Translations under genes and position numbers: made by a program
In this document: piece after piece, positions 30,583 through 38,618 of the stretch
Position numbering within the stretch: the stretch's first letter is position 1
Layout: every line of letters starts with the position of its first letter
Notes under the pieces: generated by a model
What the model was told of the DNA's origin: nothing
What the model saw: only the letters and a program-made list of their open reading frames with translations
Databases searched by the model: none
Origin: Phycisphaerae bacterium RAS1
GTDB taxonomy: Bacteria; Planctomycetota; Phycisphaerae; UBA1845; Fen-1342
Assembly (NCBI GenBank): GCA_007859745.1
Contig: SMLU01000001.1
Coordinates: 1,550,001-1,614,000 of the forward strand
Direction of reading: 5' to 3'
Length of the DNA stretch: 64,000 nt

Positions 30583-32760
30583 TCATCCACCGGACAGCAG
30601 CGCCACAAACGGGTTGATATCCAGCACGTTCACCTGGTCGTCCGCGTTGATGTCGCCGTTGTTCACATCGCAACCGGGGTACGTGGCGGCGTAGAGCACG
30701 GGATCGCTGATCGCCAGCACAAACGCGTTGATATCGAGAATATTCGTCTGGCCATCGCAATTCATGTCGCCCGGCAGCGTCGAGACACCCAGAATCCCGG
30801 CGCTCTCCATCAGTTCCGGCGGGCACTTGTCATTGGCATTCCACAGGTTCCAGAGGTACTCGCCCGGGCTGCCCGGGCCGCCCTCGGCGTAGAGGAACTC
30901 GACGTAGTCCTTGGTCGTGGTCTGGTAGTAGAGCTTCACCTCCGCCCGCACCGCGCCGACCGGAATCGCGTACAGCGTCACGTCCCAGTTCTGGCCGTCC
31001 GGATACGAGTAGCCGACCACTCCCGCGCCGACGGCGCTGTAGGCGGCGTTGGTGAAACCCAGGGGTGGGATGCGGTTGTCCTTGAGCCACAGATCGCTGA
31101 CGGCGAAGCGGAAATGCGAATAGGCCGGCAGGCCGATCAGTTTCGCGGTCGCCGGCGAAACCACGGCCTCCGCCTCGTACACCTTGAGCTGCTTGTCTTC
31201 CGCCAGAACAGCCGTCAGCGGGTCATACGCGCCGGACTGGCCCACGAGCTGATCCGTGGCGTCAAAGAACGTCACATTGATCCACATGCGGCGGCCGTCC
31301 GGATAGCCGGTCGGCAGCTTGTGCCCGGTCTTATTCGTGATGCGCACGCGGATGTCGCCGCCGACGCGCGTCACGTCCATTTCGGCGGCGTGCTGGAGCA
31401 TGTAGCGGGCGCGGTCGACGCCGGCGTTGATCGCCGTCGGATCGACCAGGGGATCGACCTGGTCGATCAGCCCGAGCACCCACGTGTTTCCGCCGCTGAA
31501 ATCGTGCAGCGGCAGGTCGTTGCGCAGCGGCACGTTCATCGACGCGCAGCCGCGCCCGGTCACGGCCCGCATGTGGCAGTCCTGGCAGCTCGCGACGTAC
31601 TCGCGATTGCCGCCGAACTCCGGCGCGTACACGCCCATCGGCGAATTAAATGCGCTGTACAGCCATTCGCTGAAGGTGCGCTGCTCGGACATCATCTGGT
31701 GCGGCCCGACGCCCGGCGGGGCCTGGTCCAGGGCGTTCAGCGTGATGGAGCCGTCCGGGTTCCGCGTGAAGGCCGGGTTGCTCACGTCGTGGCACGTGCC
31801 GCACTGGTTCGACTCGCGGTGGAACGGCGAGTAGAGGAACGGATGCGGAGGCAGGGCGTCGCTGAACGGCCCGCGGCGGCGCGTGTTGTCGGGGTCGACC
31901 ACGTACATGGCGTTGCCGAATGCACTCGGCACGTCGTCCAGCGCCGCGAGAATGTCCACGTCTTCGATCGGGCTTTCGCCCGCCTGATAGAACGGATCGA
32001 CCATGCGATGGCAGAGATCGCAACTGATGCCCGTCAAATCCTGAGGCAGAAGCTGCGAGCCGTCGGTCGGGTTGGAGCGGCCGGCGATCCAGCCGGCGTT
32101 CATGTGGCAGCGCAGGCACAGGTCGCCCGATTCCGGCGCGTAGCGATTCGTCAGGTCGAACGCCGCCCGGAAGAGCGGGTCGATCGACGCGTGCGCCATC
32201 ATGCTGCCCTGCCAGTTGAAGCCCGGCTCGACGGCGGCGTTGTAGTAGCCGTGACAAAAGACGCAGTCGTCCGGCGAATTCGGCGGGAGGACGTCGTTGG
32301 GCTGCGTGCCGGGCAGGTCGAAGTCGCGCAGGGTAGTGCTCACCAGGCCGCTCGCGCCTGAGGCGACGCTGAAGAAGGCGTCGCAGTAGTCATGGCCCGG
32401 GTTGCCGAAGCCGTCGTACGCGATGACCCACACGCGCGCCTGGGCGGTCGGACGGTTGGGCACGAACCAGGTCGCCTGCGAATCCGGGAACACGCCCAGC
32501 GCCACCGGCGAGTAGTTGGCGCCGCCGTCGAAAGAGACGAGCACGTCCGCGCCGGCGATGTAGCCGCTCGGATCACTCGCAGTCCAGGTGACGACGACCG
32601 GATTGCCGCTGGTCAGCGTTTCGCCGCCATTGGGGTAGGTGATCGTCACGGTCGGGCCGCCGCCAATCCCGCCGAACGCTGCGGCGGTCAGCGCGAGATT
32701 GCACAGGACCGCGACATACGACGCTGGAATTCTCAAAGGGCCGGGCCGCGCACGCTTCAT
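30583..32760 (-). CDS. Secreted pentaheme cytochrome c with dockerin-like C-terminus
   Basis: This 725-residue protein starts at ATG 32760 with GAGGAG upstream. A signal peptide is followed by an Ig-like domain (TVTITYPNGGETLTSGNPVV). Five CxxCH heme motifs then appear at about residues 166, 215, 247, 320 and 392 (CVFCH, CLRCH, CDLCH, CGTCH, CQDCH). A beta-rich domain precedes the C-terminal pair of dockerin-like repeats (GDMNCDGQTNILDINAFVLA and GDINADDQVNVLDINPFVAL). It is presumably a periplasmic or surface electron carrier or oxidoreductase; cytochrome c554-type proteins are a possible relation. A paralogue with the same layout lies at the right end of the window. The dockerin-like tail is probably a calcium-binding sorting or anchoring signal rather than a cellulosome element. 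Confidence 0.93.
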   Translation of the reverse strand: MKRARPGPLRIPASYVAVLCNLALTAAAFGGIGGGPTVTITYPNGGETLTSGNPVVVTWTASDPSGYIAGADVLVSFDGGANYSPVALGVFPDSQATWFVPNRPTAQARVWVIAYDGFGNPGHDYCDAFFSVASGASGLVSTTLRDFDLPGTQPNDVLPPNSPDDCVFCHGYYNAAVEPGFNWQGSMMAHASIDPLFRAAFDLTNRYAPESGDLCLRCHMNAGWIAGRSNPTDGSQLLPQDLTGISCDLCHRMVDPFYQAGESPIEDVDILAALDDVPSAFGNAMYVVDPDNTRRRGPFSDALPPHPFLYSPFHRESNQCGTCHDVSNPAFTRNPDGSITLNALDQAPPGVGPHQMMSEQRTFSEWLYSAFNSPMGVYAPEFGGNREYVASCQDCHMRAVTGRGCASMNVPLRNDLPLHDFSGGNTWVLGLIDQVDPLVDPTAINAGVDRARYMLQHAAEMDVTRVGGDIRVRITNKTGHKLPTGYPDGRRMWINVTFFDATDQLVGQSGAYDPLTAVLAEDKQLKVYEAEAVVSPATAKLIGLPAYSHFRFAVSDLWLKDNRIPPLGFTNAAYSAVGAGVVGYSYPDGQNWDVTLYAIPVGAVRAEVKLYYQTTTKDYVEFLYAEGGPGSPGEYLWNLWNANDKCPPELMESAGILGVSTLPGDMNCDGQTNILDINAFVLAISDPVLYAATYPGCDVNNGDINADDQVNVLDINPFVALLSGG

Positions 32761-32897
32761 GGTCAGAGCGCTCCTCGTCTGGGAAAAACAGGCGGAATTC
32801 GGCGGCAACGCGCGGGACCGTCAGGCAATCGCGAGCGGAGCGACGGCAATGAATGGCGCCCTTCGCCGGAAAAGGGCGCTTCCCAGCAGCGTCGTCT

Positions 32898-32927
32898 ATT
32901 GTACATCTCGTGCCGTCGGTTCTCCAA
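32898..32927 (-). promoter_or_regulatory. Predicted promoter for the cytochrome gene
   Basis: On the minus strand, TTGGAG (32927-32922) and TACAAT (32903-32898) are 18 bases apart, about 138 bases upstream of the cytochrome start. The rest of 32761-33095 holds no gene I can support. Confidence 0.5.
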
Positions 32928-33095
32928 TCGGAATGGCGACGGTGTTGCGGAAGGCTGCGCTGAAACATCGGCCGCGCGCCGGGCCCCGCGCGGTTGGCTT
33001 TCGTCCAATAACCAGCGCGTGCATCACGCTCTTGCTTTGGCGCGGGTACATCGGCGTCCCGCCGGCGCGCATCCAGTCCGCGGCCCTGGGCCGAT

Positions 33096-33236
33096 TTCCG
33101 AACCCGCCGCGCCAAGCGGCGGGTTGATGATCGTGGGCGATCGGCGTCGCACGTGCCGGAGACGTCAACCCGCCGCTTGGCGCGGCGGGTTCGGACAGAA
33201 ATGCCCGGCGAGCCTGCCAAAGTCCATGGTCACACC
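33096..33236. repeat. Composite dispersed repeat, GAACCCGCCGCGCC family, copy 1
   Basis: Inverted arms CGAACCCGCCGCGCCAAGCG (33099 onward) and its counterpart ending near 33192 enclose a variable centre. The outer part GACAGAAATGCCCGGCGAGC with TGCCAAAGTCCATGGTCACA is also found, in opposite orientation, at 43091-43147 and in diverged form at 47881-47937. The repeated unit is therefore about 140-150 bp. Confidence 0.8.
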
Positions 33237-33417
33237 CACCCCACGTGTCAGAAATTGTGCGTTCGCGTCTTTAGCTGCGCGGGGTTAGCATGCTGGGCTT
33301 GTTCCGGCGATAGGATTAGCCCGGAAAGTGCCGCCGCGATGATCGCCTGCATGTGCCGGTGGTAATCGCTGGAGCCAGCCAGGACGCGCACGGCGCGGTG
33401 AGAAGGAGAACCAACGC

Positions 33418-35331
33418 ATGCTCAGAGTGAAATCCCGTATCGGAGCGTGGCTGCTGATGCTGGGCGGCCTCGCGATTGCTTCGCCGGCGCGGGGCGGCGT
33501 CGCCGAGGATTTTCCGCTGTCGAAAGCCATCCCGGCGGACGCCTGCTTCGCGGTCCATACGCGCGACCACGCCGGACAGGAGTTCCTGAACAAGCAGTTC
33601 GCACGCCTGTGGGAGGCGCTCGAGAACGAGCACCTGGAAAAGGACGTGAAGCGCCTCTTTAAGTCGATGGCCGAAGAGAACGGCAGCACGGCCGAGGAGT
33701 TTGACGCCCATTGGCAGCAGATCAACGACCTGCTGACCGCGGTGGAGTGGGGATCGCTGGCGGAAAAAGAATACGCGATGGGCATGCGAATCGGCGTTCC
33801 GCCGGAGTTCGTCGCGCTCATGCGCAGCCCGGCCGACAAGGTGAAGGGGAACTTCGACGGGCTGTCGGGCATTCTGAAGACGCTGGTCAGCCTGGCGCCC
33901 GAGGGCGTCATGACGCTGACGAGCGAGGGCGACGGCGAGAGCGTGGTGCACAAGCTCGCTTTCTCGGGCGCGCCCTTCCCGCTGGGCTTCATGCTCTCGC
34001 GGCAGAAGGACGTGATCGCCATCGGCTTCGGCTCGGGGATGCCGGAACAGTCCCTGGCGCTTCTGACCGGGAAAACCGGTGAAGCGCTGGTCGCGTCCGA
34101 GCGTTTTCAAAACGCGTTCAAGAAGCTGCCGCCGGCCAAGGACAGCGCCGTCTTCGTCGACGTGGACCGCATGTTCAAGCAGATTCGCGCGACGTTTGAG
34201 CAGGCCATGCAGATGAGCGGCGAGGAGATTGATCCGAAGATCAAGGCCTTCCCCGGCAAGGTGCTCGACACTCTGGCGATGTGGGACTACGTCGCGGTCG
34301 TCAAGTCGACCGAGGGCATGAAGACGACCGAAGAGTCGGCCTGCATCATGAAGGAGAACGCCAAGAGCCTGCCGTTCTACAAGTCGCTCTACGGCAATGG
34401 CACGCTCAAGGATCCGCTCAAGTTCGTTCCGCAGACGGCGCAGGACGTCACCGCCAACAGCGGCGTCGATCTGATGGCGACCTACGCGGCGCTGCTGACG
34501 TTCATCAAGGAGGAAGTGCCCGACGGCGAGCGCGCCATGACCGAATGGGAGGACGCCAAGCAGCAGATTCCCTTCGACATCGAGAAGGACCTGCTGGCCT
34601 GGATCGGCGGCGGGTTCACGACGTTTACGCTGCCGGGCAAGAGCGCCTACAGCCCGCCCGACTGGGTGGTGATGCTGACGGTGAATGACGCCGCCAAGGC
34701 CAACGAGATGATTGACCGAGCTTTGGAGGCGGCCGCTCCATTCATGCAGCAGGGCAACGCCACGGTCGAAAAGGCTGAAATCGCCGGCGCCGAGAACTTC
34801 CGCACGCTCAATGTCCCGATGCTGATGATGATGCCCGGGATCGGCGCGCCGACCTTCGGCGTCCACGAGAAGTTTCTGTTCATCTCTTCCGGCCCCAAGC
34901 CGATCGCCGCCGCGCTGGCCGCGGCCAAGGGCGAGGCCCCGAACTTCAGCAAGAACGAGCGCTTCATGAAGGAAGGCCTGGCGCCGGACGCAAACGCGAC
35001 CGCCATGTCCTTCACCGACCTGACCAAGCTGGGCGAGCAGCTCTCGCAGCTCTTGCAGATGACGCAGCTCATTCAGCTCTTCGGCGGGCCGGAAATCGCC
35101 AAGGACCCGGCGGCCAAAACGGTGTTCTCGGTGGCCCGCAAACTGGGCAACGTGGTCAAGAAGCTCGACTTCTTCCAGTCGAGCTCGTCGGTGTCCACGT
35201 TCGACGGCAAGGTGAGCTACACCAAGAGCGTGACCAACTACCGCGAGCCGCCCGCTCCGAAGGCCGAAACGCCTAATAGCGAAAGCGCCAAGGAAGAGAA
35301 GCCCGAGGGTACGGGCGCCTCGAACAAGTAG
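33418..35331 (+). CDS. Secreted protein, DUF3352-like
   Basis: This 637-residue protein has a signal peptide (cleavage near PARGG) and a long beta/alpha body, with segments such as KAIPADACFAVHTRDHAGQE and FLFISSGPKPIAAALAAAKG. These resemble DUF3352-type planctomycete proteins, whose role is unknown. The C-terminal 35 residues are Pro/Glu/Ser/Lys-rich and probably disordered. AAGGAG precedes the ATG. A strong intrinsic terminator follows 25 bases after the stop. It is a single-gene transcription unit by appearance. Confidence 0.8.
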   Translation: MLRVKSRIGAWLLMLGGLAIASPARGGVAEDFPLSKAIPADACFAVHTRDHAGQEFLNKQFARLWEALENEHLEKDVKRLFKSMAEENGSTAEEFDAHWQQINDLLTAVEWGSLAEKEYAMGMRIGVPPEFVALMRSPADKVKGNFDGLSGILKTLVSLAPEGVMTLTSEGDGESVVHKLAFSGAPFPLGFMLSRQKDVIAIGFGSGMPEQSLALLTGKTGEALVASERFQNAFKKLPPAKDSAVFVDVDRMFKQIRATFEQAMQMSGEEIDPKIKAFPGKVLDTLAMWDYVAVVKSTEGMKTTEESACIMKENAKSLPFYKSLYGNGTLKDPLKFVPQTAQDVTANSGVDLMATYAALLTFIKEEVPDGERAMTEWEDAKQQIPFDIEKDLLAWIGGGFTTFTLPGKSAYSPPDWVVMLTVNDAAKANEMIDRALEAAAPFMQQGNATVEKAEIAGAENFRTLNVPMLMMMPGIGAPTFGVHEKFLFISSGPKPIAAALAAAKGEAPNFSKNERFMKEGLAPDANATAMSFTDLTKLGEQLSQLLQMTQLIQLFGGPEIAKDPAAKTVFSVARKLGNVVKKLDFFQSSSSVSTFDGKVSYTKSVTNYREPPAPKAETPNSESAKEEKPEGTGASNK

Positions 35332-35356
35332 CTTCGGCGGTAGTGATGGCAATGAT

Positions 35357-35393
35357 GCGGCGGGCGATCCTGTTGGAACGGATCGCCCGCCGC
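35357..35393 (+). terminator. Rho-independent terminator
   Basis: A perfect 14-bp stem GCGGCGGGCGATCC pairs with its complement across a 9-base loop and is followed by TTTCTCTT. It ends the DUF3352-like gene. Confidence 0.85.
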
Positions 35394-35520
35394 TTTCTCT
35401 TGTGCGCCGCCGCCCGCACGACAATCGGGGCCGGCCACTACTGACATAGCCCGGTCGCCGTTACAATTCCCGGCCTTGGAAATTGGCCCGCGCCACCCGA
35501 TTGAACGGGAGTTTGTGGAG

Positions 35521-36591
35521 ATGACCCATCCGGGACGCGCCCTGACGTTCCTGGTTTCGCTGCTTGCACTGGCGGCCGTGGCCGCCGCCCAGCAGCCGTC
35601 GGGCGCCCCGCTCGAAGCTCAGCGCGGCAAGCCCGCGTTGACGGCGGACGACGTCGCGGCGATCAAGACCTGGCTCAGCGAGCGGGTCGACGCGGTCGGG
35701 CAGGGCGACGCCGGCTCCGGCGAGGCCCTGACGCAGCTTCGCACGGCGTACGACGGCACGCCGGCGTTCAAGGAGGCCTTCGCCGCGGCGACGATCGAGG
35801 CGGTGCGCGGCAAGTACAAGTTGCTCAAGACCGACGGCGCGGCGCGGCTGCTGATCCTGGTCAGCACGCTGGGGGTCGCCGACGGCGGGTCGCTGCTGGC
35901 GGAGGCTCTGGCCGATGAACGCGCCGCGGCGCGTTTCAGCGCCGCGGCCGGACTGCGGACGCTGCGGCCGCGGCTGGCGCTGGCGGGAGGCGAGTATGTC
36001 AGCCGGGCGCTTCAGGCGCTGCGGGACGGCGGCAAAAAGGAGACCTCGCGCCGCACGCTGGAAATCATCTATCGCGCGATGAGCTATGCGGAACTTCCGT
36101 CGCCGCCTGACCCGAAGCCGCACGCCGCGGCGCTCCTGGACGTGCTCGAATCGCGGGCGGAACAGTACGCCAAGCTGGCGGTCTCGGCCGAGGGGGCGGA
36201 CGTGGTCGGTTTGGAGACCGCGGCTGCGCTGAAGGCGGGTTTTTCCGACGAGGAGAAGAAGCGGCTGGCGGTGGTGGCGGCGAAGATGCTCCGCTACGCC
36301 GTCTGGCGCTACGTCGCGGGCGACGCGCCGCTGTCGAAGGTGGGGGTGAAAGCGACGGCGGCGGACAATCCGCTGGTGGATGTCCGCAACGCGACGGAAC
36401 TGCTGATCGAGGAGGCCGAGAAGCGGCTGGTCGAGCTGACCGCGCCTTCGAACCCGATTCCGAACATCACCGAGCAGATGAAGAAATCCGCCGACACCAC
36501 GCAGATGAAGATTCAGATGGACGCATGGGCGACGCACTTGCAGCGGGCGCTGGGGATGGACTTCCGCGTGCCGGAGTCGGACGGCCGTTGA
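35521..36591 (+). CDS. Secreted hypothetical protein
   Basis: This 356-residue protein has a signal peptide (ALTFLVSLLALAAVAAAQQ). The mature protein is helical and charged with HEAT-like spacing in the first half (RAAARFSAAAGLRTLRPRLA). No catalytic motif is visible. TACAAT at 35462-35467 may be a -10 element with CTGACA 15 bases upstream, a short spacing. I start it at ATG 35521, 45 bases into the longest frame, to give a proper signal peptide. The function is unknown. Confidence 0.75.
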   Translation: MTHPGRALTFLVSLLALAAVAAAQQPSGAPLEAQRGKPALTADDVAAIKTWLSERVDAVGQGDAGSGEALTQLRTAYDGTPAFKEAFAAATIEAVRGKYKLLKTDGAARLLILVSTLGVADGGSLLAEALADERAAARFSAAAGLRTLRPRLALAGGEYVSRALQALRDGGKKETSRRTLEIIYRAMSYAELPSPPDPKPHAAALLDVLESRAEQYAKLAVSAEGADVVGLETAAALKAGFSDEEKKRLAVVAAKMLRYAVWRYVAGDAPLSKVGVKATAADNPLVDVRNATELLIEEAEKRLVELTAPSNPIPNITEQMKKSADTTQMKIQMDAWATHLQRALGMDFRVPESDGR

Positions 36592-36599
36592 GTGGTGGG

Positions 36600-36660
36600 G
36601 CCCGCATCGGCGTGGGGCGGGCGTGTCGCCCGTCCGTACCGTGTCAGTGACGGGCGAATG
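36600..36660. repeat. Diverged GGGCGGGCGTGTCGCCCGTCC hairpin
   Basis: A short hairpin of the GGGACGGGCG family lies between convergent genes (stops at 36591 and 36679). It may serve as a two-way terminator. Confidence 0.55.
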
Positions 36661-36678
36661 CCGGTTCCCCGAAAAAGC

Positions 36679-36948
36679 TCAGGCTTTCTTGCGTTTGTAG
36701 TAGTCCACGTTCTTTTCGATGAAGTGCCTCATGTCGGCCGGCAGGTCATCCTCGGGGAAAATCGCCTTCACGGGACACTCATCGACGCACAGGCCGCAGT
36801 CGATGCAGACTTCCGGCTCGATGTAGAGCATCTCCTCGATCTCAAAATCCGGCTCGTCCTTCCGCGGGTGGATGCAGTCCACCGGGCACACGTCGACGCA
36901 CGCCGTATCTTTCGTGCCGATGCAGGGCTGGACGATGTAGTGCGACAC
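36679..36948 (-). CDS. 7Fe ferredoxin ([3Fe-4S][4Fe-4S])
   Basis: This 89-residue electron carrier has Cys motifs matching the Thermus-type seven-iron ferredoxin. The first cluster comes from CIGTKDTACVDVCPVDC, where the second usual Cys is Thr, giving a [3Fe-4S] cluster. The second comes from CIDCGLCVDECP for a [4Fe-4S] cluster. The C-terminal FPEDDLPADMRHFIEKN is also typical. I start it at GTG 36948 (VSHYIVQPC), with GGAG five bases upstream. A longer upstream frame of Arg-rich codons is not credible. The redox partner is not adjacent. Confidence 0.93.
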   Translation of the reverse strand: MSHYIVQPCIGTKDTACVDVCPVDCIHPRKDEPDFEIEEMLYIEPEVCIDCGLCVDECPVKAIFPEDDLPADMRHFIEKNVDYYKRKKA

Positions 36949-37159
36949 GCGCTGCTCCGTGTTCAAGCCAGGTACCGATCGGGTGACAGTGGGGATTATA
37001 GAAACCGGGCCGACCCGGGCAAGGCGTGCCCGACAACGCTGCAGCGCCGGGTACTGGTCTGGTTTCAACGCAGGGTGCATGCAGGCGGCCTTTGCGTCGG
37101 CATGCCCACGCACAGGCCGGGGGCATGGCACCCAAAACGAACCAGCGCCCAGCGCCGGC

Positions 37160-38077
37160 TCAGAGCGCCGTCAACGCCTCCACCCGGCGCCGCTTGGCGG
37201 CGTTGGCGCGGTCGGCGATGCCGCAGAGCTGCAGGCGAACGATGTGCATCGGCCAGGTGCATTCGACGTTGGTTCGATGAAGCTGCAGCGGGTTCGTGCC
37301 GTGAACGCACGGATTCGAACAGGTCATGAACGCGCAGCGATAGCCGGCGTCGCGAATGCGCTGCGCCGCCTCGCGGCTGTAGGCAAACTCCTCGCCGCCG
37401 ACCCAGCAGAAGTGATCCACCGAGCTGCCGAGCCGCTGCTCCAGGTCGCGCTTGCAGGTGATGATTTCGTCGTCAAGCTGCGCGGGCGGCGTGGATGCGG
37501 TCAGGCGGTGATGCGTGCGCGTGTGGCAGCCGACGACGTGGCCGCGGCGAACGAGATCGCGAAGCTCATCCCAGCTCATTGCGACGCGCCCGGCGTCGGC
37601 GCTGTCGGCTGCGACACCGCGATTGGGCGGCCGGTCGCCGGACGGGCTGGGAACGATCGAATGGGCCGCCGCGTACGCTCGCTGCTGCTCGCGCGGCGTG
37701 TCGATGAACTCCAGCGGGACGAAATGCCAGCCGACGAAGCCGTACTCCTCCAGAAGAGGGGCGGCGACGTCGAAGTTCGTGCGCAGGCCGTCGTCGAACG
37801 AGATGATCAACCCGGGTTTGGGCTTGTTCCATTCGCCATGTTCGAGCAATCCGCGCAGATCGGCGTCGCTGGCGCCCACGAAATGGCGCGCGTACCAGGC
37901 GAGCTGGCGGCGGTAGTTGACGATCGAGGCGTGCGGCGTGTCGTGGCAGTTGATGACGCGGATGAAGCGCTTGCCCAGGCGGGATTTCTGGGCGGCAAAC
38001 ATCAGTCGGTCCGTCAGCGTCAAACTGACACCGAGGGCGAGTGACTGTTTGAGCAGGCTTCGAAGCCGCGCGACCAT
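37160..38077 (-). CDS. Polysaccharide deacetylase family protein
   Basis: This 305-residue NodB-fold carbohydrate esterase has motif 1, LIISFDDGLRTNF, giving the Asp pair, and motif 2, GCHTRTHHRL, giving the metal His residues (H-x3-H). It removes acetyl or similar acyl groups from glycans. There is no signal peptide, so it may act in the cytoplasm on a precursor. It is the last gene of a minus-strand run with the SGNH hydrolase, methyltransferase and carbamoyltransferase, which suggests glycan decoration. A dispersed repeat (38111-38251) separates it from the gene before. I chose ATG 38077 over the longer repeat-derived frame. Confidence 0.9.
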   Translation of the reverse strand: MVARLRSLLKQSLALGVSLTLTDRLMFAAQKSRLGKRFIRVINCHDTPHASIVNYRRQLAWYARHFVGASDADLRGLLEHGEWNKPKPGLIISFDDGLRTNFDVAAPLLEEYGFVGWHFVPLEFIDTPREQQRAYAAAHSIVPSPSGDRPPNRGVAADSADAGRVAMSWDELRDLVRRGHVVGCHTRTHHRLTASTPPAQLDDEIITCKRDLEQRLGSSVDHFCWVGGEEFAYSREAAQRIRDAGYRCAFMTCSNPCVHGTNPLQLHRTNVECTWPMHIVRLQLCGIADRANAAKRRRVEALTAL

Positions 38078-38110
38078 CGACTGCCTCAGCAGAGCACGTC
38101 GTGCGTCAGG

Positions 38111-38251
38111 TCCGAGCCGCGACCGTGAGGGAGCGGTTCTTGAAAGCCCTTCGGTCCGAGACGGGCACCCGACGCGAGCCCCACGCGCAAGCACACGGTT
38201 TCAGAAGAACCGCTCCCTTACGGTCGCGGCTCAGTTCGGTCGCGGCTCGGA
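38111..38251. repeat. Dispersed hairpin repeat, CCGAGCCGCGACCGTGAGGGAGCGG family, copy 1
   Basis: The left arm near 38111-38140 and the right arm near 38204-38232 are inverted copies of GAGCCGCGACCGTGAGGGAG plus CGGTTCT, with one mismatch. A second copy lies at 49055-49122. Confidence 0.8.
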
Positions 38252-38258
38252 CGAGCGT

Positions 38259-38618
38259 CTAGAACATCACGTACAGGAACGGCGAGACTTCCTCGTCGCG
38301 GTCTTCGACGAAGTAGACCGCCTGGGCGATTTCGGCCAGACCCGGCGCGAGCGGCGCCAGCTCGCTCCAGCCCTGGCTCTTCCAGAGCTGCGCGAGCGCG
38401 TCGCGGAAATCGCCGACCTGCGCCGTGCCGAAGACCTCGAAATCCGTCGGACTCATCGACGTCTTCTTGCGCTGTTCGTAGTAGGACGCGACGGCTGGCT
38501 CGGGCTCAAGCGGCATGACCGCGCGGCCCTGGGCGACCAGCTTCTCGGCCAGCGGCACGAGTTGCCGCGCGTGGAACTCATGAATCAGCGCGGTTGAATG
38601 GGCTTCAGTCGAGCTCAT
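38259..38618 (-). CDS. Small hypothetical protein coupled to carbamoyltransferase
   Basis: This 119-residue soluble protein (MSSTEAHSTALIHEFHARQL at the start) overlaps the carbamoyltransferase gene by 14 bases and is clearly co-translated. Contents are helical with a conserved-looking middle (KKTSMSPTDFEVFGTAQVGD). I recognise no named family. Its position suggests an accessory subunit or a chaperone for the carbamoyltransferase or a nearby step. Confidence 0.8.
   Translation of the reverse strand: MSSTEAHSTALIHEFHARQLVPLAEKLVAQGRAVMPLEPEPAVASYYEQRKKTSMSPTDFEVFGTAQVGDFRDALAQLWKSQGWSELAPLAPGLAEIAQAVYFVEDRDEEVSPFLYVMF

Noticed and set aside
30520-32361. 613-residue plus-strand frame opposite the cytochrome gene
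   Set aside because: Arg/Val/Ala-rich antisense shadow; the opposite strand has five heme motifs and a signal peptide.
30583-32760. Cellulosome component
   Set aside because: Dockerin-like repeats are present, but there is no cohesin, scaffoldin or glycoside hydrolase in the window; the tail is more likely a general sorting tag.
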